A stretch of 64,000 nucleotides of DNA from Macrothele yani. Lineage: Eukaryota > Arthropoda > Arachnida > Araneae > Macrothelidae. The position numbers were made by a program, and so were the translations under genes. Positions 32,445 to 43,144 of the stretch are shown in pieces. The stretch is taken from contig CM077011.1 of NCBI GenBank assembly GCA_039090855.1, forward strand, positions 18,663,001 to 18,727,000, in the 5' to 3' direction. Each line of letters starts with the position of its first letter. Position 1 is the stretch's first letter. The notes beneath the pieces are model-generated. The model ran no database searches, was not told the DNA's origin, and saw only the letters and a list, made by a program, of their open reading frames with translations.

Positions 32445-34350
32445 TTAGCACGTCTTTTGTAAAAAAAGATCGTGCTTATGTTACCGGTTTATCTGTCCGT
32501 CCGTCCGCTTGTACGCACGATTTCTCTGCAACTGTTAGTCCAATTTAAAAAATTCCTTTTGCATTGGGAAGCTTGACATATGCGAATGATGATCCTTCAT
32601 TTGTTTTTTGTTTTTTGCGATGTACAATTTTGCCGCTAGAGGGCGTAAATGCAGAAGATGTCGATTTCAAAAATACGTTTCATTTCACATATTTGTGTCT
32701 AAACATCCGATTGAAAAAATTATTTTACCTTTCGACTTCATTTATGTCGAAGAGTATTTTAGATATAGTTACTTTTTCAAATTACGCATAGATTTTCCGC
32801 TAGAGGGCGTAAAAGGAAATTACATTTTCCCCTATAATTCTTCTTCTAAAACTCCGATTTCAAACATAATTTCTTCAGAGGATGCACAACCTGATAAGAA
32901 ATCTTTTGCATATAATTTCAAATTTTTGAGTAAATAATACTTTGGCCACCAGAGGGCGTTATTGTTAATTTTTGTTTTTGATGTATTTGGCATAAAATCT
33001 GAGGTCCTAAAATATCGATTAAAAAAATTCTTTCTTGGACTGATGCCACTCACATCGATAAACCTTTTCGAAATACTTTCTTCTTAAAATATTCCACAGT
33101 TTCTCCACCAGGAGGCGTAGATGAATATCTTATTTTTGTCAATATCTCTACTTGTAAGAGTCCGATTTGAAAAATTTCTTCTTTGTTGGATAGTGTTTTC
33201 AGTGTGACATGTTTTTCATTTAATTTCAAAATTTTCAAGTAATTCATAGACTTTCCGTTAGGGGGCGTAGAGGTAAATTCCGTTTACCCCTATGTCTCTG
33301 TTTCTAAATCTCCGATTTGAAAAAATCTTTCTGCTCCGGATACAGCTCCTGATGGGAAATCGTTTGCACATAATTTCTAATTTAAAAAATAAATCGTTTG
33401 GCCACCAGGGATCGTAAATCTTAATTTCCGCTTCGGATGTATTTGCAGGAAAATATGAGCTTCTAAATTCTCGATTGAAGAAAACGTCGTTTGTAGACCG
33501 ATACTACTCATGTCGAACAACCCCTTTAGAAACATTTTCTTCTTAAATTAATGCAGGGCTTCTACGCCAGTGGGCGTAGATATATATCTTATTTTTGTCA
33601 ATATATCTACTTTTAGGGGTCCGATTTAAACAAATCCTTCTTTGTTGGATAGTGTTTCTAATTCGAAATGGTTTTCCTATAAATTCAAAATCTTCATGTA
33701 AATCATAAGCTTTCCGTTAGGGGACACAAAGGTAAATTGCATTTTCTGCGTTAATTCTGCTTCTGAAAGTACGATTTGAAAAATTCTTTCTGTATCGCAT
33801 AAAGACCTAATGGAAACATTTTTTCACATAATTTCTAAGGTTTGGTAAAGAATGGTTTTTCCACCAGGTGGCATAAGTGTTAATTTCTGTTTCTGATGTA
33901 TTCGTAGCAAAATCTGTGATCCAGAAAACACGACTATTTTTTTTTCTTGGGCCGATACCGATCATGTGGAAAAACCTTTTGAGAATAATTTCTTCCCAAA
34001 ATAATGCATGGTTATCCCACCAGGGGAGGTAAAGTCACATCTTATTTTTGTCGATATTTCTGTTTCCAAGACTACGATTTGAAACATTCTTTCGGTGTTG
34101 GAGAGCGTTTCCGGTGCGAAATGTTTCTCTTATAAATTCAAGTTTTTCTTAACGCACAAGTCTGCAACCATAAGGCATAAGCTCACAATTCCTTTTACAG
34201 CTATATCTGAGGGATTAAAACACGATTGAAGAACTTCTTCCTTCCGTCAGATACTATTATTTTCCATACCGGTTCCATTGACTTTGAATAGCTTTGATAA
34301 ATTTAATTTGCGTCAGAACGGATTCAAAAGGCGTGCTCATTACACCCGAA
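32445..34350 (-). mobile_element. HINE-B copy 2 (inverted relative to copy 1)
   Basis: The order of copy 1 is read on the minus strand. The hairpin end AGCACGTCTTTT / AAAAGATCGTGCT lies at 32449-32475, a CCGT microsatellite at 32494-32512, and then CTCF-like cores near 32635, 32798, 32944 (GGCCACCAGAGGGCG), 33100, 33255, 33400, 33556, 33712, 33868 and 34018. The outer TIR counterpart, CAAAAGGCGTGCT, is at about 34325-34338. Spacing again averages about 154 bp. It has fewer units than copy 1. Confidence 0.75.
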
Positions 34351-34735
34351 AATTCGGTGTCATTTTTCTTATTTTATTTTTCACCTGTTCTGACTCTCTT
34401 TATTCATTTTTCCTTGCTAAGTTAAGCACATCCAAATCATTTCATTGATGCCAGTGCGTGGTATATTTACATGTTCTTAAGAGTTTTTGTGATTTGCTAT
34501 CCAGTTTGTTTATGTTCATTGGTCAGTCTGTAATTTCAGATGTAGTCACTTGAATAACTGGTAACGCTGCCTAAGTGGCAGATTGGTCTAATTTAGGTCA
34601 CCATTCCTTCGAAACGTATCGAGGACAGAGTCCCGAATGAGAGAATGATTTCACACCGTGAGTGTTGTGATTGTTTTGATTCGTTTATCTTTCTGAATAT
34701 TCTCACTGTAAATTGAAAATGGGAGATTGTTGCAC

Positions 34736-36343
34736 CTTAAATCATCATCATCATCATCATTGTCAACCATTATCAATCCACTGCTGGACGAAGGTCTCCC
34801 CAAGTTTCCTCCACAACAGTCTGTCTTGTGCCAGTCTCCTCCATGTCACTCCCGCATATTTACGAATTTCATCCACCCATCTCCCATGTGGTCTTTTTCT
34901 GGGTCTTTTCCTGTCCCTTGGAATCCAATCTAAAATTTCGGCTGTCCATCTATGGTCTGTCCTTCTGGCAGTATGTCCAGCCCATTGCCATTTCAGGGAT
35001 TTAACTCTGATCATGATGTCTTCCACTCTCGTCATTTTTCGGATCCACGAGTTCCTCTTCTTATCTCTCCTGGTTATACCAAGCATGCACCTCTCCATGC
35101 TTCTTTGAGTTGTCTGCAGCCTTTGTATGTCTCTTTTAGTTAAGGTCCACGTCTCTGCACCATATGTAAGCACTGGAAGGATGCATTGATCAAACACTTT
35201 TCTTTTAAGACATAATGGCATATTGCTCTTGAAAATTATGCTGTTTCTTCCAAAAGCTCTCCAGGCAAGTTTTGTACGCCGATTAATTTCTTCATCAATG
35301 TGACCCTCACTTGATATCTGCTGTCCAAGATAAACATACGTATCTGTTGTCTCCAGTTTTTCTCCATCAATCGATAAATCTTCATTTCTTGTAAAAGCAT
35401 TGAACATCACTTTTGTCTTCTGAAAGTTCATTTTTAATCCCACTTCTTTACTCTTGTCAGCAAGTTCCTGGATCATACTCTGCAGCTCTGATGGGGTAGT
35501 TGCAAAAATGACTACGTCATCAGCAAAACGAAGGTGGGTTAGATAATCTCTATTAATCTTTATCCCTTTGTTTTCCCAGTTCAGTGATTGAAAGACATTT
35601 TCCAATGTAGCATTAAAGAGCTTCGGAGATATGGTGTCACCTTGTCTCACTCCCTTTCCAATTTTTATGTGTGTTGTATTTTCAAACAGCCGAATCTTTG
35701 CACTTGCATTTTCATAGATGTTATTAATAATATTAATGTATGCATCTTCAATACCGCAGGATTTCAGAGCCGTGGTAACTGCTGATGGTTTCACCGAATC
35801 AAAGGCTTTTTCATAATCGATAAAAGCCATGCACAATGGAAGTTCAGATTCCCTCGCTCTTTCAATTAGTTCTCTCAGTACGTGGATATGATCTATTGTG
35901 CTGTAGCCACTCCTGAATCCAGCTTGTTCTCTCGGTTGAGCCATGTCCAGTGTTACCTTCAAGCGGTGTGAAAGAACTTTAGTGAAGATTTTATAAACTA
36001 CTGATAGGAGGCTGATAGGTCTGTAGTTTCCGAGATCCTCAATGTCACCTTTCTTATGTAGCAGGATCATTGTAGCGGTGTTCCAATCCTCAGGAATCTT
36101 CCCTTCATTAAGGCATCGAGTGAAAATTTGGGCGAGTACTGTTTCAATTTCTCCACTTGCTTCTTGTATGATGTCTATAGTAATTCCATCTTCTCCTGGA
36201 GCTTTCCCCCGCTTCATGTTCTTGATTGCATGAGCAACTTCTGCTGGGAGGACTGGAAGAACTCTGGTACCTTTCATGATGTCTGGAGTACATGTATCAT
36301 CCCTTTCATATAATTTGGAGTAGAAATCTTTCACTCTTGTCAA
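34736..36343 (-). mobile_element. RTE-like LINE, second 5'-truncated copy
   Basis: The element is read on the minus strand and its 3' microsatellite tail (ATC)n lies at 34740-34758. Homology to the copy at 18913 stops abruptly at about 36343, the 5' truncation point. No clear target-site duplication was found. Protein identity to the first copy is very high by eye, with only scattered substitutions. Confidence 0.9.
34763..36343 (-). CDS. LINE reverse transcriptase (RTE-like), open 526 codons
   Basis: The frame is uninterrupted and has the same order of RT blocks as the copy at 18923: GKAPGEDGIT, NYRPISLL, AFIDYEKAFD (catalytic Asp), GVRQGDTISPKLF, FADDVVIFA (catalytic Asp pair) and the RKRPHGRWVDEIRKYAG tail. 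It begins about 95 codons later than the first copy because of deeper 5' truncation, so endonuclease and part of the linker are absent. The apparent ATG is a chance internal Met at the break. The frame is probably preserved by youth of the insertion rather than by selection. Confidence 0.88.
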   Translation of the reverse strand: MTRVKDFYSKLYERDDTCTPDIMKGTRVLPVLPAEVAHAIKNMKRGKAPGEDGITIDIIQEASGEIETVLAQIFTRCLNEGKIPEDWNTATMILLHKKGDIEDLGNYRPISLLSVVYKIFTKVLSHRLKVTLDMAQPREQAGFRSGYSTIDHIHVLRELIERARESELPLCMAFIDYEKAFDSVKPSAVTTALKSCGIEDAYINIINNIYENASAKIRLFENTTHIKIGKGVRQGDTISPKLFNATLENVFQSLNWENKGIKINRDYLTHLRFADDVVIFATTPSELQSMIQELADKSKEVGLKMNFQKTKVMFNAFTRNEDLSIDGEKLETTDTYVYLGQQISSEGHIDEEINRRTKLAWRAFGRNSIIFKSNMPLCLKRKVFDQCILPVLTYGAETWTLTKRDIQRLQTTQRSMERCMLGITRRDKKRNSWIRKMTRVEDIMIRVKSLKWQWAGHTARRTDHRWTAEILDWIPRDRKRPRKRPHGRWVDEIRKYAGVTWRRLAQDRLLWRKLGETFVQQWIDNG

Positions 36344-36349
36344 TACTTG

Positions 36350-36980
36350 ATGACTATTTAAAGTTTATTAGGTCATTTTAAACTCCCACAAAATTGCACA
36401 AGAACTGATATGAGAGAATTACTATTTGCATATTTGATGAAGTTTTTTCTGGATGCAAAATGTCTGGTGATCTTCGGGGAATGCCAACTGCAAAGTTGTA
36501 TTCATCCATCGTTTCCGTGAAATGTGAGTTCATTATTGATCACACTATTCATACAACGCAGTTCATGGATTTATCCGCTCTACCAGCAACAGATTTGAAG
36601 TCTACTACTCAATGCCCCTGTTGAATTTAAACCACCGATCTAATATAATTGGTTGACCTAAATATATTAATACAACATCACTCGGGGATTTAAACCTATT
36701 TATAAAAGATGTACGTTAAAGCTGTTTATCGGACATCACTAGTGAATGGAAACCTGTTTACTGAATCAGAGCATCAAACGTATTTATCTCCCATTTTAAA
36801 GGATTTGAAAAGTGTTTTCGAAATTGAGTATTAAACCTATTTGTCAAAAAGAAAAAAATCTATCTATCTATCACCGATCCCAAACATATTTACCAAACTT
36901 TGTGATTTCAGATTATGTATCGCTACATTTAAACTGCAGCCATCTCCTGAGAAAGCTGGCATCTCCCAACAGCGGGAATT
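36350..36980. other. Spacer without recognisable gene
   Basis: The words TTTAAACCTATTT and ATTTATC recur loosely, suggesting an old diverged repeat. Nothing can be assigned. Confidence 0.5.
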
Positions 36981-36991
36981 CAGCCCGCGTC

Positions 36992-37215
36992 TTTTTTTTT
37001 TTTTTTTATTGTAGGTTTAACGACCGCCGTGAGCAACTCAATGGGCTATAAGCAGTCGCCCGTCCCTAATTTGGGGTCACTGGTTCCAGGGAAGGGAAAG
37101 AGCCAGTGCCGTAAGACAAACACAACATCCATGCCTCACCGGGATTCGAACCCGGACCCCGTTCGGACGAATGATCAGAGGCCATCGCTTAGACCACTGC
37201 GCCACCGGGGCGGCT
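36992..37215 (-). mobile_element. tRNA-derived SINE (family S1), full length
   Basis: A poly-T tail lies at the left and the tRNA-like head at the right (minus strand GCCGCCCCGGTGGCGCAG), with an intact B box GGGTTCGAATCCC. The 11-bp target-site duplication CAGCCCGCGTC lies at 36981-36991 and 37216-37226. Confidence 0.93.
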
Positions 37216-37229
37216 CAGCCCGCGTCGTC

Positions 37230-38110
37230 TGATATCTTTTCGCGCGTACGACTGTATTGTACACGCGGCCTTCTGGGGATATATTTTCGTGGGTATAATT
37301 TAGTACGTCCTTTCTACGCATAAAAATAATGTTTGTGTATGAATTTTACACACATACATTTGCAAAAATTCTTCCGTTATCAACTTCCCTAAATCACATA
37401 CACAACACCACAAGTACGTCATCCATCACAAATGACGTATTTAAACCTATTTATCAATCACGGTTATTAAACCCTTTTAACATAAAATATTGTAATTTAA
37501 GCTTTAGTTCTCACAAAACATATCAAATCTACTAAATACGACAATTACATATTTTGGGGAGAATAAAACACAAATTTTTTCATCATTAGTACGGGCCTGG
37601 ACTTATACGACACGTCGACTTATCTATTAATTAGTCTATGTCATTTCGCAAAGTGAAATAAATATTGTACATTAAATTCAGTCGTGATCTGACCATCCGA
37701 AAGGCAGTATAACGTTTTTAAAAAAACCATTCCAAACCCGTAAGAAATCTAATATTCCGTCCATTAAGAACTTGTTTAAAAACTGTTAAAACGGATATGC
37801 CGTTCTACGGAAACATGATTAAAATCGCCGTGATTGATTTGGAATCGCAGTTGTCGTATGTTAAATGCATCCCCCGCGGAAGCACACTGCAAACATTCTT
37901 TCAGATTTTGTCCCGTGCAGATATGTCGACTGATAGCAGCATGTCATCGCACTATCTTCTCATTCGTATATTTTTTTAAGGCACTGTTATTACGGAACGG
38001 ATTGTGCACGATTGAGAATGAATGCTCTGAAAAGAAAAAAAAGCGTCGAAAGAACACTGTGCTACAAAACCACCAGAATATCACTGCAAAAACCCAGTCG
38101 AGCTAACAGT
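37230..38110. other. Spacer without recognisable gene
   Basis: AT-rich, with random-looking frames only. Confidence 0.5.
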
Positions 38111-38124
38111 TACAGACCAGAGAG

Positions 38125-38358
38125 GCCGCCCCGGTGGCGCAGTGGTCTAAGGCGCTGGCCTCTGATCATTCGTCCGTAAGGGGTCCGGGTTCTAATCCCG
38201 GTCAGGCATGGATGTTGTGTTTGTCTTACGGTGCTGGCTCTCTCCCTTCCCTCGAGCCAGTGACCCTAAATTAGGAACGGGCGACTGCTTATAGCCCATT
38301 GAGTTGCTCACGGTGGTCGTTAAACCTCCAATCCAAAAAAAAAAAAAAAAAAAAAAAA
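38125..38358 (+). mobile_element. tRNA-derived SINE (family S1), full length
   Basis: The head GCCGCCCCGGTGGCGCAG, the family body and a poly-A tail of more than 20 residues are present. The target-site duplication AGACCAGAGAG lies at 38114-38124 and 38359-38369. The long pure A tail suggests a comparatively young insertion. The B box has a T for C change (GGGTTCTAATCCC). Confidence 0.93.
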
Positions 38359-38699
38359 AGACCAGAGAGTGAGACGGAAGAAGAAAAGTGAGCGCTGACG
38401 TGCTGCCATCAGTCAGCCTTGGGAGAACTATTTCCGGGCCGAATTCTAAACAACACTGTACCGTCAATTTGTAACAAAAAAAAAAAAAACTTAATACGAA
38501 TTTCAATCTTCTGCCGAAAAGAAAAATGAAGAGATTACCTCACTTTGTATTCCTTTTAATATTTACTGGAACGTTAAGAAATCGATCCGGAAAACAAGTT
38601 ACAGGTTCGCGTAGGAGTAAGCAGGACTCACCAACCAAGAAGTGTTTGTGCTATTTGACAAAGGATATGAAGCGCTATTTCTTGTCCAAATCACCGTGA

Positions 38700-39840
38700 C
38701 GATTCAGTTATTTGTTGGACCGCACGACCAGCTTGTCCATCCCGGACCGAAGAAATTCAAGTCCGTGCTGATGTAGCCAGTTTGTTGCATATGTTTTCAC
38801 GTCATTGTCACACGTGAAGCAAGTAGCAGACAGGTGATGTTTCAGCAGGGCAGAAAACAGGCGAAGTTTCAGGACAGGAAACACGTGAACGTCACTAGAG
38901 ACTAACTCCGGGCTGGCAGGCCGGGTGCTTCCAAACCTGCCACCGAAATATGAGGCGCAAGTGCTGCGTGATGTTTGAAGTGTTCGGCCTCGCGTTATCA
39001 AAAAGGAGGATTACACCATCGCTCAGCAGACCTGATCGGTTTCGTCAGATGCTCTTTGTGCACTTTTTTCATCGTTGCACAGTACCAATAAGCGTTGATG
39101 GTGTGTCTATGCTCTAAGAAGTCCACCACAAGCATACTCTAAGAATATCAGAAAGCGGATGCCATGCTTTTTTCAGCAGACGGTGTAACTTTAAACTTCC
39201 TCACGGCGGTGAACCAACGTGTTTTCATTGCGTGGAGGCTCTCTTTCTGGTTGGAGCGAATGTTTGACCCCGTCTCGTTCCCAGCCACAATACGGTAAAG
39301 CAAGCTCTATGCGTCTTCATAGCAGTGCTGCAGAAACGTCAAACATGCCATCATTCGTGGTGCTTTGTGATCGACTGATACTGAACTTGGCACCCACCTG
39401 GCACAAACCTTGGAGCGCTGCAAAACATCCACCACAAGATGTTGAACAACTCCATAACTCAATCTCAGCTCGGATGCAACATGGAGCACAGTTACCCTTC
39501 GGTCGTCTTGAATCATTTCGCCCAAACGTGCAGTGCTGATCTCTGTCGTCGACGAACTTGGACGTGCACTGTATGTGCGATGTCCGTTCCGCACATCATC
39601 CCTGCCGGATTGACACAAACGGCACAATTTCATTGTCGAGACATCACGTTGTCACCATAAACTTCGGTGATCTGCTGATGAATTTCGGCAGCAGGCACGT
39701 CCTTGGCCCACAAATACTTTACCACCGCTCTCACTTCGATGTGAGATCAACTTTCCAACGGCGGTTCGAAACGTCACTGCGCATATCATACTGGGCACAG
39801 GAGTGCATATAGATGCCTGGAGCACTAGCGCTATCTCTCG
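38700..39840 (-). pseudogene. mariner-family transposase, broken
   Basis: On the minus strand, a decayed N-terminal part near 39633-39307 encodes SARPSSSTTEISTARLGEMI, then DDRRVTVLHVASELRLSYGVVQHL and SKVCARWVP, the classic mariner linker between helix-turn-helix and catalytic core. Further left, 39001-38708 carries a C-terminal ...LVSSDVHVFPVLKLRL segment matching the third Asp region, in a shifted frame. The catalytic core between them has many stops. It is a different subfamily from the mariner copies at 2700 and 53800. Confidence 0.75.
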
Positions 39841-40038
39841 AACATTCGTGTCATCTATGCCTTTACTACGATATTTTGCATTTACTTTATAGCACGTGCA
39901 ACATTTTTTCTGATCGACTTACATAGTTACAGAATTTCGGAACGCTGACTGGATTTCTTTCAACCTCGTCTTGTACTTAGGAATGACTAATCTATGAATA
40001 AAAGATAACGAAATTGAATAATTTAACCCATTCGACTT

Positions 40039-40607
40039 ATACTCCATATAGACAAATTCTGAAGACAATAATCCGATATTTGGTGTAAATGTGACAAGAA
40101 TGGTAAATCAGATAACATCCTAAAACTTGAAAATTTCGTCGTCCTGGAGCGAAACTCGAATCCGCGTCTCCCAGATAGCGCCCGGGTATGCTAACCATTA
40201 CACCACCCAGAACGACAAAGTCTCAAGCTTCCGATTAATTTGAATATACCCATCACAGGATTCGCTAGTCGAAGCAACCGGCATTCATATTTCACAAATC
40301 TGGAGGTTAAGAATCCTATCCCGTAATTGCCCGCAGGAGCAAATAAATCATGAAGCAAATGAATACCGGTTGCTTCGACTAGCTAATCTTGTGACGGTTA
40401 TATTCAAATTAATCGGAAACTTGAGACTTGGTCGTTCTGGGTGGTGTAGTGGTTAGCATACCCGGGCGCTATCAGGGAGACGAGGTTTCGAGTCCCGCTC
40501 CAGGACGATGAAATTTTCAAGTTTTCGGATATTGTCTGACTTACCATCTTTGTCACATTTACACCAAAGATCGGATTGTCATCTTCAGAATTTGTATTAT
40601 ATGGAGT
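40039..40607. repeat. Foldback palindrome with divergent tRNA-like modules (FB2)
   Basis: The outer end TACTCCATATAGACAAATTC recurs inverted at about 40588-40607 with small changes. The arms are about 240 bp and the loop about 80 bp (40290-40370). tRNA-like modules lie on minus at about 40139-40215 and plus at about 40432-40506. Their anticodon stem CCCGG/CTGGG is good in the left arm, acceptor arms CGTCCTGG/CCAGGACG pair, and B boxes are GATTCGAGT and GTTTCGAGTCC. The modules diverge from the centre. ACTCCATATAGAC occurs once more just outside (40627-40640). Confidence 0.85.
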
Positions 40608-40690
40608 AATCCCGTATTTCTTTCAAGACTCCATATAGACTTTTAAGCCGAAAAATACGGTTAATGCACGTCGTCGATAATTTCAATATT

Positions 40691-41314
40691 AACAAGTTAG
40701 TAAAATCATGCAATGCATTGATTACGATACGCTTTCCAACATAAGAGAAATCGTTACTCAAGTTATTACTAAAGTTATGAGGATAATAGCTGTGGAATAA
40801 ATCTAGATCCTGTGCCCTGACCATTGACCCCATTTCGATGATATTCAACAGAACCGGTTCAGTATACCTCTGGAACAACATGATAAAGTTTTGTCGCAAT
40901 CGAAATGTTTTTACGTTTATGACGCATACGGGCGATGGAATACATCCCGCCCCTATGTTCTAACCTTTGACTTCATTCACATGATAGTCAGCAGAACCAG
41001 TTCAGTATACCTCCAGAACAAATGGCAAAGTTTTGTCGCAATCGAAGCATTTTTATATAAGTTATGACGCATATTGGCGATGGAATGGAGCTCGCTCCTA
41101 TGTCCTGAGCTTTGACCCCATTTCGCACATTTTCAATGGGATTCGTCCCCAGGTTGTCCCCTACCCCATACTAAAATTTCATCGAAATCGCACCATTTTT
41201 ACGCGAGGCATCGTGCGGACAGACAGACAGACAGATTGACAGACAGAGATACAGACAGACGGACAAAGCTGAAGCATATACGCTTCTTCAACCTACGGTT
41301 GGAAAGCGTAAAAA
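40691..41314 (+). mobile_element. HINE-A copy 2 (shortened)
   Basis: The 5' end AACAAGTTAGTAAAATCATG is followed by GATACGCTTTCCAACATAA and about three units with TGACCATTGACCCC, AACCTTTGACTTC and AGCTTTGACCCC (about 40815, 40964, 41107). A CAGA/CGGA microsatellite (41218-41270) and the terminal hairpin ending GGTTGGAAAGCGTA (41311) follow. The unit spacing is about 147 bp. Confidence 0.75.
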
Positions 41315-41319
41315 ATGGA

Positions 41320-42460
41320 CATTAAAATTTTAAAGTATGACGGGATGGGTCGACTTCCATGAGAATGTCTACATCGATACATTTTTGTTGTATAAAAGCG
41401 AAACTATGTAAATGTTCAGTTTTGTGCTGTGTTTGCGGATTATAAAATTCACGCATATTCAAGAATTCTAAACTATGACAATGTGCATTTATCTAGCTAT
41501 TGTGCATGCTTTTTCGTGGCGAACAATACACAAAGCGAAACGGGGATGGCTTATCCTCGGAAACGACTAAAAATACTCGATACGTATTGCGTGTCAAATT
41601 AAGATCGGCATTAGGGATCTCCATCCTTTCACCTTTTTACCGTATTAAGAGACGTATGGTAGTAAAAATGGAAGGTAGAAAGTCGTATAAAATGAAATAA
41701 AATCGAATAAAATTGAACGCGCGTCGGACAGAATGGCACCTTGAGGAATATCCTCTACTCGCCGAACAGAGGAAGAGTTGAAGAGATTTGGTGAGAGCCT
41801 TCGCTTTTACTCGCCCGATCTTTTGGGAAACACGAAAGAGGATTTTAAAATCTATTTTGAAGGGTACCTCCCAAATATAAGAAAATTGCTTCGAAGTAGA
41901 AGTGAAGTCCTGTGATCTATTCTATGTTTCTTATAAAAGATGTCGGGTTTCTCAAAGAACATCAAGTATTGAGATGCAGATTTTGCTACGACTGAGACGC
42001 ATTTCTCCTGAAAAGAAGTTGGAGGAAGTATTGTGTGGGAAGTGCATAGGAAATTTTTCTTTGTTAAAGATATTTGATATGAAATCGTCAAGATAGAAGT
42101 GAATGCTTTTCCTTTTCTTACCAGTTCCTACAAAGAGCATTGTAGGGAATGGCAAGGATTTTAAAAGAATATGACAATGTTCTCAATAGGGTTGGTAATT
42201 CAAAAGTCCAAGCTGCTGTTAGTATATTTGGGCTGCCTTATTATTAATTTGTAGAGCAGAAATGTGCCGTAGAAGCAAGGAACTGTGATTTCTCAGTAGC
42301 AAAATCCACACACTTTTATCTATACTTTTCTTTCCATTTTACATTTTGTTGTGTTTTGAACTCTTGCAGTAGTTTTAGTACATTGTTAAATTTTAGTTCA
42401 ACGTTTACCATAATATGGTTCCATTGACCAAAAGTTTCACCAAAAATTGATTATTTCAAA
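41320..42460. other. Spacer without recognisable gene
   Basis: Short frames only. No repeat family was recognised. Confidence 0.5.
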
Positions 42461-42519
42461 ATTAAGGACGCAAACACTTGAACCAATATTTGATGAAACC
42501 ATATTTATTAACGATTCAG

Positions 42520-42723
42520 GCACCAAAATTCGGTTCAACCTCTCAACCAATAGCACGGCTGGAATTCATATGCAATGACGGAGTTAAAGAATATGAACTT
42601 GGCAACGGTCATTCATTTGTTCCGGGTCATCTCGCTGATCCTACCACGGTTGTGAAACTGCAAAGAAAAACCAAGGTATTCCTATTATACGTCCACGAGA
42701 GATCTGCAATACATACCCTATGG
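42520..42723 (+). CDS. Candidate host exon (unknown gene, possibly PLAT-like)
   Basis: A 204-bp open segment (68 codons, phase 0 at both ends) begins after CAG at 42517-42519 and ends in TGG directly before GTAAGT at 42724-42729, a consensus splice donor. The peptide is well balanced and unlike the low-complexity frames around it: ARLEFICNDGVKEYELGNGH, SFVPGHLADPTTVVKLQRKT and KVFLLYVHERSAIHTLW. The pattern of alternating hydrophobic strands ending in a Trp faintly recalls PLAT/LH2 domains of lipase-type proteins, but this is a guess. The polypyrimidine tract at the acceptor is weak. No neighbouring exons were found, so if real it is one exon in a large, transposon-filled intron context. A transposon relic remains possible. 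Confidence 0.4.
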
Positions 42724-43144
42724 GTAAGTTTTCTTGTTAAAATATTTGTTATTTTTTAAGTGACCCGTGCATGTTTTAAAATGTGATGGTTTAAGTTTAT
42801 TTCAAGCGCTTATACAGAACGGTAGATCACAAACCCTAAGCCTTATTCGTTATTAGAACAGGTATGGCCACTGTTTATTTTTTTTTTGTTTATTTTTTTC
42901 AAATCTTATCATTGTAATAGTTATTTTATAACCTAAACTTATTACATAACTGTTTTAAACAATTTCCCAAATGCCTGCATTCCATAATTTTTTGACTGTT
43001 ATCTGACGAACCCAAATCCCCTCAAAAAATGGCGAGCAATGACCTATTCGCAGTGTTAAAATTAGACACGAATATTTTACAGGCACAGCAGAACACTCGA
43101 ATTTCCAAATCACTGGTCCGCCAAAATGCCTCAGTGCTAAAAAA

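Noticed and set aside
34713..35108. 131-codon His/Ser/Leu-rich frame on plus
   Set aside because: It is the antisense shadow of the LINE RT reading frame and its microsatellite tail.
18913..36343. A large palindrome: LINE(+)-HINE-B(+) ... HINE-B(-)-LINE(-)
   Set aside because: The segments between LINE and HINE-B are not homologous on the two sides, the LINE truncation points differ, and the first LINE has its own TSD. Independent insertions explain the symmetry.
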